The notes under the pieces: model-generated
The model's database searches: none
Seen by the model: the letters and a program-made list of their open reading frames with translations, nothing else
Told to the model about the DNA's origin: nothing
Made by a program: the position numbers and the translations under genes
Shown: piece by piece, positions 28,123-37,405 of the stretch
Position numbering within the stretch: position 1 is the stretch's first letter
Layout of the letters: each line of letters starts with the position of its first letter
Assembly: GCA_965660145.1 (NCBI GenBank)
Contig: CBFHYX010000004.1
Coordinates: 285,414 to 349,413 of the forward strand
From: JABURQ01 sp029243145
GTDB taxonomy: Bacteria > Planctomycetota > Planctomycetia > Planctomycetales > Planctomycetaceae
Length of the DNA stretch: 64,000 nt
Direction: 5' to 3'

Positions 28123-29274
28123 ATGGCAAACACAGCAACAGTTAATAACAGGATTAAGGGCATGGCCAAAAGCAAAAAAAGTACATCGGGAGAAAAAACT
28201 CCAGCAAAAGGTTCAGGGAAAGACTCCCAAGGGGGAGCCATTCTGCAGAATGCTGTTGGACAGATCGAAAAAACTTTCGGCAAGGGATCGATCATGAAGC
28301 TGGCGGGTGAAGAGTTCACTCGTGGAGTTCCAGGGATCCCAACCGGAGCGCTTTCACTCGATTTAGCATTGGGAGGACGCGGTTTTCCTCGCGGTCGTAT
28401 CATTGAGATTTATGGGCCGGAATCAAGTGGTAAAACGACTTTAGCATTACACGCACTGGCCAGTGCTCAGCAAGAAGGAGGCATTGCGGCCTTCATCGAT
28501 GCCGAACATGCTCTCGATCCGAGTTGGGCGAAACGTATCGGCGTGAATCTGGAAGAGTTGCTCGTCTCTCAGCCCTCATATGGTGAAGAAGCTCTCCAAA
28601 TCGCCGAGATGCTGATCAAGTCAAATGCCGTCGATATTATTGTTATCGACTCTGTCGCCGCACTGGTCCCCAAAGCGGAACTTGATGGAGAAATCGGTGA
28701 CCATCACGTCGGCCTGCAAGCACGTATGATGAGCCAGGCGATGCGAAAATTGACTGGAGCCATCGCCAAATCAAAAACGACTGTGATCTTCATCAATCAG
28801 ATTCGCGAAAAAATTGGTGTCATGTTTGGCTCCCCCGAGACAACTCCGGGAGGTCGCGCTCTGAAATTCTACTCCTCGTGTCGAGTCGATGTTCGGCGTA
28901 TCGCAACATTAAAGGATGGAGACCTCACCACTGGCATTCGCATGAAGTGCAAAATCGTCAAAAACAAAGTGGCCCCTCCTTTCCGCATTTGTGAATTCGA
29001 TATGCTCGGCGAGTGCGGAATTTCGATCTCGGGAGACCTTCTCGATCTGGCCGTTGAAGACAAAATTATTGATCGCAGCGGTAGCTGGTTCAGTTACGGA
29101 GAAACCCGATTGGGGCAAGGTCGTGATAATGCTCGGAAAACTCTCGAAGAAAACCCGGAGATGATGGTTGAAATTCGAGGTAAGGTTCTCGTGGCTCGCG
29201 GAGTCACCGATCCCAAATCACAAAACGAAGAACCGATTGAAGACGAGACGGTCGAGGAAGAGTCCAAAGAATAG
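28123..29274 (+). CDS. recA: Recombinase RecA
   Basis: The product is 383 aa. The Walker A motif GPESSGKT lies at residues 98-105, with FIDAEHALD, the Walker B strand VDIIVIDSVAALVP, and the loop regions GDHHVGLQARMMSQAMRKL and NQIREKIGVMFGSPETTPGG. It pairs homologous DNA and triggers SOS cleavage of LexA. The N-terminus is extended by about 30 Lys/Ser/Gly-rich residues, and the C-terminus is acidic (EEPIEDETVEEESKE). The ATG at 28123 follows AAGGA at good spacing; an internal ATG at codon 14 also has an AAGG upstream. A terminator follows. Confidence 0.97.
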   Translation: MANTATVNNRIKGMAKSKKSTSGEKTPAKGSGKDSQGGAILQNAVGQIEKTFGKGSIMKLAGEEFTRGVPGIPTGALSLDLALGGRGFPRGRIIEIYGPESSGKTTLALHALASAQQEGGIAAFIDAEHALDPSWAKRIGVNLEELLVSQPSYGEEALQIAEMLIKSNAVDIIVIDSVAALVPKAELDGEIGDHHVGLQARMMSQAMRKLTGAIAKSKTTVIFINQIREKIGVMFGSPETTPGGRALKFYSSCRVDVRRIATLKDGDLTTGIRMKCKIVKNKVAPPFRICEFDMLGECGISISGDLLDLAVEDKIIDRSGSWFSYGETRLGQGRDNARKTLEENPEMMVEIRGKVLVARGVTDPKSQNEEPIEDETVEEESKE

Positions 29275-29357
29275 TCCTTTCTGGTTGAAAGAAGCTTTTT
29301 CTCGTGAGAGACCAGCCACCGGTCGGGAAGAAGTTTCCATCCATCTTGAGAGGTCTC

Positions 29358-29393
29358 AAAACGCCCAGATCTTTGCGGTCCGGGCGTTTTTTT
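29358..29393 (+). terminator. Rho-independent terminator after recA
   Basis: AAAACGCCC (29358-29366) pairs with GGGCGTTTT (29382-29390) around a 15-base loop, and the right arm runs straight into a T-run. It lies about 85 bp after the recA stop. Confidence 0.85.
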
Positions 29394-29485
29394 CTTGCGC
29401 AGAGCGTACACGGCGTACTGTTGCTCTGATAAGTCTTTAGCTATGATAGACACGTCACAGATCCCCGATTCATGAGAAACTTCGG

Positions 29486-31069
29486 ATGATCATTCGTCAT
29501 TTTCCTATCATGCTTCCTATGGGACTATCGATCTTGGTTTCGATAGTGCTAGCCGGGACGGTCTACGCTCAGACCGAGTTCGATGCAGCAATTGCGTTGG
29601 AATCGACGTTGATCAAGGTCATTGCTGAAGCCGAAGGGGCAGTTGTCAGTATCGCACGGATTCGTACGAATCCTGATCAGGAAGCGGGCGTTCGGCGAAA
29701 TCCATTTGGTCGATTCAATTGGCGCGAGCGAGATCAAAAGACTCGTGAAAATCCGGAGTCGCCAGATTTTCAACCCAATGATTTTGGAGCGGGAGTTGTG
29801 CTCTCTTTGCGGGACGATCCAAACTCCCGCTACATTCTGACCAACTACCATGTTGTCAAAGGTGGCCCGGTGAGCGGTGAAAACCCCGCCGATGCACAAG
29901 TCGAATTGTTCGTACGAGTCAAAGGTGGTCACAGCTATTACTCAACGATCAAAGCTGCCGACCCTCGTAGTGATCTCGCTGTCTTGGAGATCAATTTTGA
30001 ACGCATGGGATTAACTCCCGACCAATTAAAACCGTTAAAGCTAGCCGACAATCTGAAAGTCAGAAAAGGTCAGATTGTGATTGGTCTAGGTAACCCGTAT
30101 GCGATTGCCAAAGATGGTTCGGCTTCTGCTTCGTGGGGAATCATCAGCAATACCGCACGCCATCCGAAGCTCCCTCCTCAGCCAGAAACATTCGCTGATA
30201 ATGCCGATGAAATTCTTCATCACACGGGAACATTGTTGCAGCTCGATATGAAGTTAAACCTGGGAACGAGCGGTGGTGCATTGCTCAATCTAAAAGGAGA
30301 GTTCGTCGGTTTGACAACCTCTCTCGCCGCCATTGAAGGTTTCGAAGCCGCTGCCGGTTATGCCATCCCTGCGGATGAACGATTTGTTCGAATATTTGAG
30401 GCTTTGGCGCGGGGGCAAGAAGTCGAATATGGATTTCTCGGTGTGAATCCGCAAGATGTCTCTCCACGAGAAGTCGCCAGCCGAAATCTTCCGCTGGGAC
30501 AACCTTCAGCAACCAAGCTGATGACAGTCTTCAACAATTCACCCGCGGCTCGTGCGGGTCTTCGCGGCGGAGATCTTGTGCTGAATATCGAAGGTCGTCC
30601 GGTTCTTGATCGGCGTGATTTGATGCGAGAAATCTCTCTTTTAGCGCCCGAAACGGAAGCTCGGATAAAAATCTGGAGAAACGACTTTCAGAGACCGAGA
30701 ATAGTGACTGTGACTTTAGGAAAATGGCCCGTCATTAACGACGACGAAATTATTGCCACCAATCCTCGATTTCCCCGCTGGCGAGGAATGGAAGTGGACT
30801 ACCCGACGGGCAGAAATCGTTTTCTCAATCGAACCTTGGCCTACCCAGATGCTGTCTTGATTCGAAAGATTACCCCTGATTCTCCGGCTGACTTGGCCGG
30901 ATTACAAAGCGGTGAGTTTGTGAAATCCGTCAATGGACGGGATGTCAAACAGCCTGCCGAGTTTCATGAAGCGTTACAAAATTTGGAGGGAGAGGTTTCC
31001 CTTCGAATGCTTGATGGTCGAGAAGTAATGGTGTCGATTATCAATTCTGAACCTGTCCCCAACCCTTGA
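29486..31069 (+). CDS. HtrA/DegP-type serine protease with two PDZ-like domains
   Basis: The product is 527 aa with an N-terminal signal peptide (hydrophobic 8-26, cleavage after VYAQ). A trypsin-like S1C domain has His122 (TNYHVVKGG), Asp163 (DPRSDLAVLE) and Ser262 (LNLGTSGGALLN), so the triad is complete; the usual GNSGG is GTSGG. PDZ-like domains lie at about 318-415 and 425-520 (GFLGVNPQDVS, NSPAARAGLRGGD; ITPDSPADLAGLQSGE). It should act in envelope protein quality control. It lies 22 bp before alaS, a functionally unrelated neighbour. Confidence 0.9.
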   Translation: MIIRHFPIMLPMGLSILVSIVLAGTVYAQTEFDAAIALESTLIKVIAEAEGAVVSIARIRTNPDQEAGVRRNPFGRFNWRERDQKTRENPESPDFQPNDFGAGVVLSLRDDPNSRYILTNYHVVKGGPVSGENPADAQVELFVRVKGGHSYYSTIKAADPRSDLAVLEINFERMGLTPDQLKPLKLADNLKVRKGQIVIGLGNPYAIAKDGSASASWGIISNTARHPKLPPQPETFADNADEILHHTGTLLQLDMKLNLGTSGGALLNLKGEFVGLTTSLAAIEGFEAAAGYAIPADERFVRIFEALARGQEVEYGFLGVNPQDVSPREVASRNLPLGQPSATKLMTVFNNSPAARAGLRGGDLVLNIEGRPVLDRRDLMREISLLAPETEARIKIWRNDFQRPRIVTVTLGKWPVINDDEIIATNPRFPRWRGMEVDYPTGRNRFLNRTLAYPDAVLIRKITPDSPADLAGLQSGEFVKSVNGRDVKQPAEFHEALQNLEGEVSLRMLDGREVMVSIINSEPVPNP

Positions 31070-31091
31070 TCCTGTTATTGAATTGCCGACG

Positions 31092-33713
31092 ATGAAAACT
31101 GATGAACTGAGAGAGAAGTATCTGGAATTCTTTGTGTCCAAAGGTTGCGTCCGACGCCCCACTGATGTGTTGGTGCCGAAAGATGACCCCACGGTGCTGT
31201 TTACACCAGCAGGAATGAATCAGTTTAAGGATCAGTTTTTGGGTGTTGGTGAAATTGAATTCACGAAGGCCACGACCTCTCAAAAATGTCTGCGGACGGG
31301 AGATATTTCGAATGTGGGTGTGACGGCCTACCATCACACATTCTTCGAGATGTTGGGGAATTTCTCGTTTGGAGATTACTTCAAGACGGAAGCGATTCAC
31401 TGGGCCTGGGAATTTCTGACTGACAAAAAATGGCTGGGAATTAACCCCGAACAACTCTCCGTCACCGTCTATAAAGATGATGACGAAGCATTCGATATCT
31501 GGAACAAAGAAATTGGTCTTCCGCCGGAGCGGATTAGTCGTGAGGAAGAAGACGAAAATTTCTGGCCTGCATCGGCCCCCTCTCAAGGCCCGGATGGTGT
31601 TTGCGGCCCTTGCTCCGAGATCTATTTTCATCCTGAAGGCAGCGAAAAAGTCGAAATCTGGAATCTCGTCTTCACGCAATTCAATCGCGTGGGCGATCCA
31701 CCCGATAACTTACAACCGCTTCCCAAAAAGAACATCGATACCGGGATGGGCTTGGAACGAACCGCAGCGGTTCTGCAAGGTAAGAAGAGTAACTTCGAGA
31801 TCGATACTCTCAGGCAACTCTGTGAAGCGGCCGGTGATGCGGTGAGTCTGAAGTACGAGTTTGACGCACCTCACGGTCGTCCTCTACGTCGTATTGCCGA
31901 CCATGTTCGCGCGGTCACGTTTTGTATTCACGAAGGTGTCGAACCGGGCAACGAGAAAGAAAATTACATCGTTCGCCAATTGCTGCGTCGAGCGATGTTG
32001 GAAGGCTATCTGCTCGGTCAGGACGAGCCATTTCTCTACACCCTCGTCGATTCCGTGATCGAGATCATGGACAAGCCTTATCCCGAGTTGAAAGAGACTC
32101 GCAAGGCGGTTATGGATTCGATCAAGGAAGAAGAAACCCAGTTCCTGCACATTGTCGAGCGAGGAGTGACGAAATTCGAAAAGCTCGTCGAAACCATCAA
32201 GTCGGCGGGTGGCAAGACTATCTCCGGCGAAGACGCCTTTGATCTACATCAAACGGATGGGTTTCTCATTGAACTGACCGAAGCACTCGCCACTCGTGAC
32301 GGACTCAAAGTGGATCGAGACGGATTCAAAAAGTGCGTCGCTCAACATAAACAGTCCAGCGGCACCGGAGCATTTGCGAGTTCCGTCATGGCCGAAGGGC
32401 CGTTGGATGCGCTCAAGAACAAAACTGGAGGCGTTAAGTTTCTTGGCTATGAGGCCATTGAGGCAGAGAGCGAAATTGTCGGAGTGATTGCCGATCAAAA
32501 ACTTCAGGAATCACTCGACTCAAAGACGGCGGGAGATTCTCCGGTAGTTGTCGTCCTCAAAGAAACCCCCTTCTACGGAGAAGCCGGTGGTCAGGTGGGT
32601 GATACGGGCATCATTTCCGGGAAAGCATTTGAGTTCAAGGTTGAAGATACTCAGAAAGATGGAGAACTCATTCTGCACTTGGGGCGTCTCGTGTCTGGTC
32701 AGATTAAAACAGGTGACAAAGCCGTAGCAAAAGTTGATGCCGACCGTCGTGCCGGAATCCGTCGTGCTCACTCAGCAACTCACCTGTTACATCATGCTTT
32801 GCACATCACTTTAGGAAATGACGCAGTGCAACGTGGCTCTAAAGTTGAGCAGGATCAGTTGCGGTTCGACTTTTCACATAAGTCGGCGGTGACCCCGGAA
32901 GAACTCGTGCAGATCGAAGATGAGATCAACCGCTGCGTCTCATTGGGCGAGAGTGTCGAGACTGACATGATGGTCTTGGAAGATGCACGCAAACTGGGTG
33001 CGATGGCACTGTTTGGCGAAAAGTATCCCGACCGCGTTCGAGTCGTACAAATGGGGGACTTTAGCGTTGAACTGTGTGGTGGTATTCATCTTGCCAACAC
33101 CGGGCAGGTTGGCTTCTGTAAAATTCTCGCCGAAGAACCGGTCGCGAAAGGAGTACGCCGTATTTCTGCCGTGACAGGTCCGAAAGCCGTTCAATGGGCC
33201 AGAGAGCAAGAGTCGTTTCTCAAAAATACCTTGCAATTGGTGAAAGCCAACAAAGCCGAAGATCTCCCCGAACGGATCAACGCCATGCAAGACGAGTTGA
33301 AAACGCTTCGCAAGGAATTGTTGCAGGTGCAATCGGCCTCTGCGTCTGAGGAAATCGACGAAATCGTCGCCAATGCGACCACCATCGGCGATGCCAAAAT
33401 CATCGCTCATCAATTGCCCCCGATGGACAAGAACGCTGTCCGCGAATTCATGGATAAACTGCGCGGGAAAGCCAAGTCGGCTGCGATATTGATCGCTCGT
33501 GAGAGTGATGGCAAAGTCGCCTTGAATGCCGCTGTGACCAAGGACCTGTTAGACAAAGGTCTCAGTGCCTCCGACTGTGTCAAAGCGGCCGCGAAGATTG
33601 TTGGAGGTGGTGGTGGAGGTCGTCCCGATATGGCCGAAGCGGGTGGTCGTTTCCCCGACAAGATCGAAGAGGCTCTCAAAGCGGGGTTGGAATATTACCA
33701 ATCGAAGTTTTGA
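31092..33713 (+). CDS. alaS: Alanyl-tRNA synthetase
   Basis: The product is 873 aa from the ATG at 31092, giving MKTDELREKYLEFF, the usual AlaS start; a TTG three codons upstream is less likely. Class II motifs are present (RPTDVLVPKDDPTVLFTPAGMNQ in two pieces; TGMGLERT). The editing domain has the zinc ligands HSATHLLHHAL and CGGIHLANTG. The C-Ala domain ends with a glycine run and RPDMAEAGGR. It charges tRNA-Ala and clears Ser/Gly mischarging. It follows the protease gene closely, with a weak ribosome site. Confidence 0.97.
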   Translation: MKTDELREKYLEFFVSKGCVRRPTDVLVPKDDPTVLFTPAGMNQFKDQFLGVGEIEFTKATTSQKCLRTGDISNVGVTAYHHTFFEMLGNFSFGDYFKTEAIHWAWEFLTDKKWLGINPEQLSVTVYKDDDEAFDIWNKEIGLPPERISREEEDENFWPASAPSQGPDGVCGPCSEIYFHPEGSEKVEIWNLVFTQFNRVGDPPDNLQPLPKKNIDTGMGLERTAAVLQGKKSNFEIDTLRQLCEAAGDAVSLKYEFDAPHGRPLRRIADHVRAVTFCIHEGVEPGNEKENYIVRQLLRRAMLEGYLLGQDEPFLYTLVDSVIEIMDKPYPELKETRKAVMDSIKEEETQFLHIVERGVTKFEKLVETIKSAGGKTISGEDAFDLHQTDGFLIELTEALATRDGLKVDRDGFKKCVAQHKQSSGTGAFASSVMAEGPLDALKNKTGGVKFLGYEAIEAESEIVGVIADQKLQESLDSKTAGDSPVVVVLKETPFYGEAGGQVGDTGIISGKAFEFKVEDTQKDGELILHLGRLVSGQIKTGDKAVAKVDADRRAGIRRAHSATHLLHHALHITLGNDAVQRGSKVEQDQLRFDFSHKSAVTPEELVQIEDEINRCVSLGESVETDMMVLEDARKLGAMALFGEKYPDRVRVVQMGDFSVELCGGIHLANTGQVGFCKILAEEPVAKGVRRISAVTGPKAVQWAREQESFLKNTLQLVKANKAEDLPERINAMQDELKTLRKELLQVQSASASEEIDEIVANATTIGDAKIIAHQLPPMDKNAVREFMDKLRGKAKSAAILIARESDGKVALNAAVTKDLLDKGLSASDCVKAAAKIVGGGGGGRPDMAEAGGRFPDKIEEALKAGLEYYQSKF

Positions 33714-33737
33714 TGATCGCAATGACGGGTATCCCAG

Positions 33738-34040
33738 ATGGACGCGAATCAAAAAAAAGAGACTGAGCAGAAAAAGTCTGCTCTTGTTCCAGCACTCATC
33801 ATTGGTTTTGTGCTGCTGGTTCTCTATCCGCTCAGCATTCCCTTTTATTACCTAATCGGGCAAAATTCACCTAGGTGGATGGACGACTACTATCTGCCGC
33901 TTTCACGCATTTATGATCCGTTGGAATGGCTCTATTTCAATGTCGAATGGGTCGAAAAATTTACGTCTGGTACGAACAATTCTTCCCGTGGTGGCAATGA
34001 TCACGCCCAAATTGCGTTGTTTGTGATCACGCATTTCTGA
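33738..34040 (+). CDS. Small single-span membrane protein, unknown
   Basis: The product is 100 aa: a charged N-terminus (DANQKKETEQKK), a hydrophobic helix (about residues 15-40), then an aromatic-rich region (WMDDYYLPLSRIYDPLEWLYFNVEW) that may lie at the membrane surface. It follows alaS by 24 bp on the same strand. Its last 40 bp overlap the 3' end of the convergent beta-helix gene. The family is not recognised. Confidence 0.6.
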   Translation: MDANQKKETEQKKSALVPALIIGFVLLVLYPLSIPFYYLIGQNSPRWMDDYYLPLSRIYDPLEWLYFNVEWVEKFTSGTNNSSRGGNDHAQIALFVITHF

Positions 34041-35287
34041 CTGGCCTCATCGACCAAAATCCCTGTTTGGTCCCCTTGTTCTCCCACCGAGATTGAGTTC
34101 CCCTGAACAAGGCAATCACGGCTCTCGATCAGACTGATGCCGGGAGCATTTTTGGAATCCATTTGATTGCCGCCAACGTTGATCCCCAAGCAGTTCTTGA
34201 GAACAAGCCCGGCACCGCTTTCTTCTTCACCCGCCCGACATTCATTGAATGTATTGCCGTTGACGACGCCGTGCTCGCACTCTTCGAGAGTCACTCCATC
34301 GATGGCGGTGCTGTCCCAACGAACGGGGCGAGTACCGATACTGTTGGACGAGAGGACAAAGTTTTGACACCGTCTTAAAATCACGTTCCGCTGAATACCA
34401 TCGTAGATCGTGTTTCCGGTCATACTCACTCGGGCCGAGTCTTCAATGACAATCGAGTGCTGGCGACTGCCGATGACGTTTCCCGTGATGGCAATCAGTT
34501 TACAAAGTAGACGAGATTGTTCTTGCGAACCACGAATCCAGATGTTGGCGCCGGGAGCTTCCCGCGTGGCCTGTATGGTATTCGAAGAAATCGTGTACTC
34601 GCTGATCTGTTCCGTCGGTGCTTCTAACAATATCTCAGCGCTGATTTCGCCGAGTCCTGAGTTGTATTCAATATCATTGCCGGTGATCTGAATGTTGTGG
34701 ACATCGCCATCTGCTTGTCGAATACCGGCCTGTTTGCAATAACTGATGTGATTGCCGGTAATGATGGCTTGATGCAGATTGCAGTGATCAAAGAAGACAC
34801 CCGTCGCGTGGCAGTCGTAAATGTGTGAGTTTGCGAGTAAGAAGTTTCGGTTTCGTTCAATCAGATGTATCGCATGACGGCACTGGCGAATCAGTACGTT
34901 TTGGATGGTCGTCTGCATCGTTTTGATCAGCTCGATGCCATCGGCTTCCGGGTGCAGGCCGTGAATTTCCAGATGGGAGATTGTGGGGAATCGTTGTCTG
35001 TCCCAGACGTTCGGTTTGAAACTGGGGGGTGAAGCCGTCCCTTCGTGTGTCCCTAGCAGTCGAAATGCGGGACCGGAGGCATCCATCAGGATTCGTGCGG
35101 TCCCCTGCTCTCCCGAAATGCCGGAAAAACCGGTTCGGTCAAGCGTGATCGTGATCGGCTTCTTGATCAGGTAATCACCCTTGGGGAAGTGCAAGACACC
35201 ATCAGCTTGCTGAACGGCATGTTCGAGGGCCGCGGTGTCGTCGGTCGTTCCGTCTCCGACCGCTCCAAACTCTTTGGCGGTGCGCAT
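34001..35287 (-). CDS. Right-handed beta-helix protein, pectate-lyase-3-like
   Basis: The product is 428 aa from the ATG at 35287, preceded by GGAG at good spacing; an in-frame GTG four codons upstream is the alternative. The N-terminus has AKEFGAVGDGTTDDTAALEH, the signature of the pectate_lyase_3 / glycosyl-hydrolase 28-like beta-helix. Many parallel-helix turns follow (ITGNHISYCKQAG, SSNTIQATREAPG, MTGNTIYDG, VNGNTFNECRAG). No signal peptide is evident, so either it is cytoplasmic or the start is misjudged. The substrate, presumably a polysaccharide, is unknown. Confidence 0.83.
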   Translation of the reverse strand: MRTAKEFGAVGDGTTDDTAALEHAVQQADGVLHFPKGDYLIKKPITITLDRTGFSGISGEQGTARILMDASGPAFRLLGTHEGTASPPSFKPNVWDRQRFPTISHLEIHGLHPEADGIELIKTMQTTIQNVLIRQCRHAIHLIERNRNFLLANSHIYDCHATGVFFDHCNLHQAIITGNHISYCKQAGIRQADGDVHNIQITGNDIEYNSGLGEISAEILLEAPTEQISEYTISSNTIQATREAPGANIWIRGSQEQSRLLCKLIAITGNVIGSRQHSIVIEDSARVSMTGNTIYDGIQRNVILRRCQNFVLSSNSIGTRPVRWDSTAIDGVTLEECEHGVVNGNTFNECRAGEEESGAGLVLKNCLGINVGGNQMDSKNAPGISLIESRDCLVQGNSISVGEQGDQTGILVDEASQKCVITNNAIWA

Positions 35288-35342
35288 GAAAAACTCCACG
35301 ATAGATCAGAGTCGCGAACTATGGACGCGGCGACGAATCGTT

Positions 35343-36602
35343 TTACTTGATTCGATAGAGAGCGTCCGCCGAGCGAATCAGTAAATCGTTTTCGATTATC
35401 CCGTACGATGCCAGAGTTCGTTCACCGAGATCGTTTTCAGTCACTTTATTGAATTCCTTGCCGGGCTTGATGACGGTTGTGAGTCCCGATTCGGAGAGGA
35501 AATAAATGTGTCCCGCTCCGTAAATTGGTGAGGAAGAATAGTTGCCGCCAATTCGTTCTTGCCAGTGTTGTTCGCCGGTCTTGGCATCGTGGCAGGTGGC
35601 GATCCCTTTGTCGTTGACCATGTAGAGTTCGTTGCCAACGACGAGTGGGGATGGAGTGTGGGGAGCGACCTTGGGAGCGTTCCAGGCTTCGTGCGTTTCG
35701 GTGACGTTTCCTTTTCCATCAGGGCGAATCACGTGCAACTTGGAATTGTTATAGCTGGTACAGAGAAAAACCAAGCCATGTGCAGAGACTGCTTTTGGAA
35801 TGACCGAATAACCGTCGTAGTTAAACCACCAAATCTCCTCACCCGATTGGGGATCAAACGCGGTGATGATGTTACTCCCCTGTGAGAGGATTTGTTTTCG
35901 TCCTTTGACTTCGATGACGAGTGGCGTGTTGAAAGAGAACGTTCGTGGGTTTTCGACAGGTGGACGATCTTTCGTCCATTTCGTTTTTCCGGTCATCTTA
36001 TCAACGGCAATGACGAAGGCGGTGTCGCTTCCATCACAACTGAAGCACATCATGTTATCCACGATAACAGGCGATCCACCGTTGCCGTGCTGCATGGTGT
36101 AACGAATATCGTTTCGCTTCCAGATAGTGTTCCCTTCGACCGTCAAACACGCTGTTCCTTGAGCACCAAAATGAACCCACACATATTGTCCGTCGACGAT
36201 TGGAGTGGGGCTGGCATGGCTATTCTTTTTGTGGATCTTCTGAGCCAGCTCTGGGGTTTGTGAAAAGAGCTTTTGATCCCACAAGGTCTTCCCGGATTTT
36301 GCGTCGATACAGAGAGCAAACAAATCCCTCGCATTGGCATTTTCTTCAGTGACTTCTTCTTCTGCCAAAGGACGGGCGCACGTGAGATAAATGCGATTTC
36401 CCCAAACAACGGGTGAGGACCAACCCTCACCCACATCTTCGTTCTTCCAGACGACATTTTCCGTCGCAGACCAATTCACGGGAAGCGATTTTGCGGAGGT
36501 ATGGCCATTCCCTTCAGGGCCACGAAATTTGGACCACTCTTCGGCAGTGAGAATTGTCGTCGATAGACCGATGAAAACCGTCAGTATCCAGCGTTGAAAC
36601 AT
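35343..36602 (-). CDS. Secreted PQQ-type beta-propeller protein (copy 1)
   Basis: The product is 419 aa with a signal peptide (about residues 1-20, TILTAEEW). Repeated blades carry the WD/PQQ tryptophan-docking pattern (AKSGKTLWDQKLF, KMTGKTKWTKD, PQSGEEIWWFNY, AKTGEQHWQERIGG). No quinoprotein dehydrogenase ligands are clear, so this is likely a BamB-like or binding propeller in the periplasm. The start WSKFRGPEGNGHT is shared in type with copies at 44695 and 61859 (RFRGPNGTG, QWMGPNRDN). It lies 55 bp upstream of the beta-helix gene on the same strand. Confidence 0.85.
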   Translation of the reverse strand: MFQRWILTVFIGLSTTILTAEEWSKFRGPEGNGHTSAKSLPVNWSATENVVWKNEDVGEGWSSPVVWGNRIYLTCARPLAEEEVTEENANARDLFALCIDAKSGKTLWDQKLFSQTPELAQKIHKKNSHASPTPIVDGQYVWVHFGAQGTACLTVEGNTIWKRNDIRYTMQHGNGGSPVIVDNMMCFSCDGSDTAFVIAVDKMTGKTKWTKDRPPVENPRTFSFNTPLVIEVKGRKQILSQGSNIITAFDPQSGEEIWWFNYDGYSVIPKAVSAHGLVFLCTSYNNSKLHVIRPDGKGNVTETHEAWNAPKVAPHTPSPLVVGNELYMVNDKGIATCHDAKTGEQHWQERIGGNYSSSPIYGAGHIYFLSESGLTTVIKPGKEFNKVTENDLGERTLASYGIIENDLLIRSADALYRIK

Positions 36603-36740
36603 GATCTCACTCCTGAGGAAGGAATAGGTGGGTACGCGATTGCGATTGCCGCACGCGGGATCGGGGAAAAGGATCTCTGGCTTACTATTGAACAGGAGTG
36701 TGCGTGAAAATTCCAGAACTCTTTGGTTGGATCGTTGCGA

Positions 36741-37220
36741 TTATTGATGATCCTGAATTTCGGTCACTTCCATTCTCATTATCCCAGACGGGACTTCGAC
36801 CTCGACCCGATCCCCTACTTTTTTATTGAGCAGCGATTGAGCCAGAGGACTGTTTGTCAGAATTTTCATGGGATCGGTCATGTAATCTTCTTCTCCCGGT
36901 CCGACAAATTCATAGCGTTCGTCCAGACCATCATCCAGATTCTTGAGCGTCACTGTCGCTCCAAAAGTGACGACCCCCTTCGGCATGTCGGCTTTATCGA
37001 CGATATAACAGTTGGCGAGCACACCTTTCACTTGATTCATGCGCGCCTGGATTTGTCCCTGGCGTTCACGTTGTCCGTGGTACTCGGTGTTTTCTTTGAG
37101 GTCACCCTCTTCGCGGGCTTCCTTAATTCGTTCGGTGCATTCTTCAAGTTGCTCATCCAAAGCTTGAATTTCAGCGAGCTTTTTGTCGTATCCCTCACGG
37201 GTAATTGGTTGGCGATCCAT
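36741..37220 (-). CDS. greA: Transcription elongation factor GreA
   Basis: The product is 159 aa from the ATG at 37220 (AGGTGGAGATC upstream), matching the normal GreA length; a longer in-frame start 30 codons upstream adds no conserved sequence. The N-terminal coiled coil carries the acidic tip in AREEGDLKENTEYHGQRERQ, and the C-terminal domain has FGATVTLKNLDD and PLAQSLLNKKVGDRVEVEVP. It stimulates transcript cleavage in backtracked RNA polymerase. A terminator separates it from the sugar operon upstream. Confidence 0.94.
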   Translation of the reverse strand: MDRQPITREGYDKKLAEIQALDEQLEECTERIKEAREEGDLKENTEYHGQRERQGQIQARMNQVKGVLANCYIVDKADMPKGVVTFGATVTLKNLDDGLDERYEFVGPGEEDYMTDPMKILTNSPLAQSLLNKKVGDRVEVEVPSGIMRMEVTEIQDHQ

Positions 37221-37314
37221 GATCTCCACCTTTTCTAGGTTCTCTATATGATTGATTAACTGTTTCAGTGTTTGTGATGTGGTCGAGTCATCATTGGTGA
37301 AATCTGACAATCAC

Positions 37315-37357
37315 AAAAAAAGACGGGCGACTCGAACCTGTTGTCCGAGTCGACCGT
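37315..37357 (-). terminator. Terminator after the sugar operon
   Basis: On the minus strand ACGGTCGACTCG pairs with CGAGTCGCCCGT (12 positions, one mismatch) across an 11-base loop and runs into CTTTTTTT. It lies about 50 bp after the Gfo/Idh/MocA stop and before greA. Confidence 0.85.
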
Positions 37358-37405
37358 GTGATTTCGACTTAGTTTGCATTATACACAGTCAGCCAGAAAT
37401 TCCTA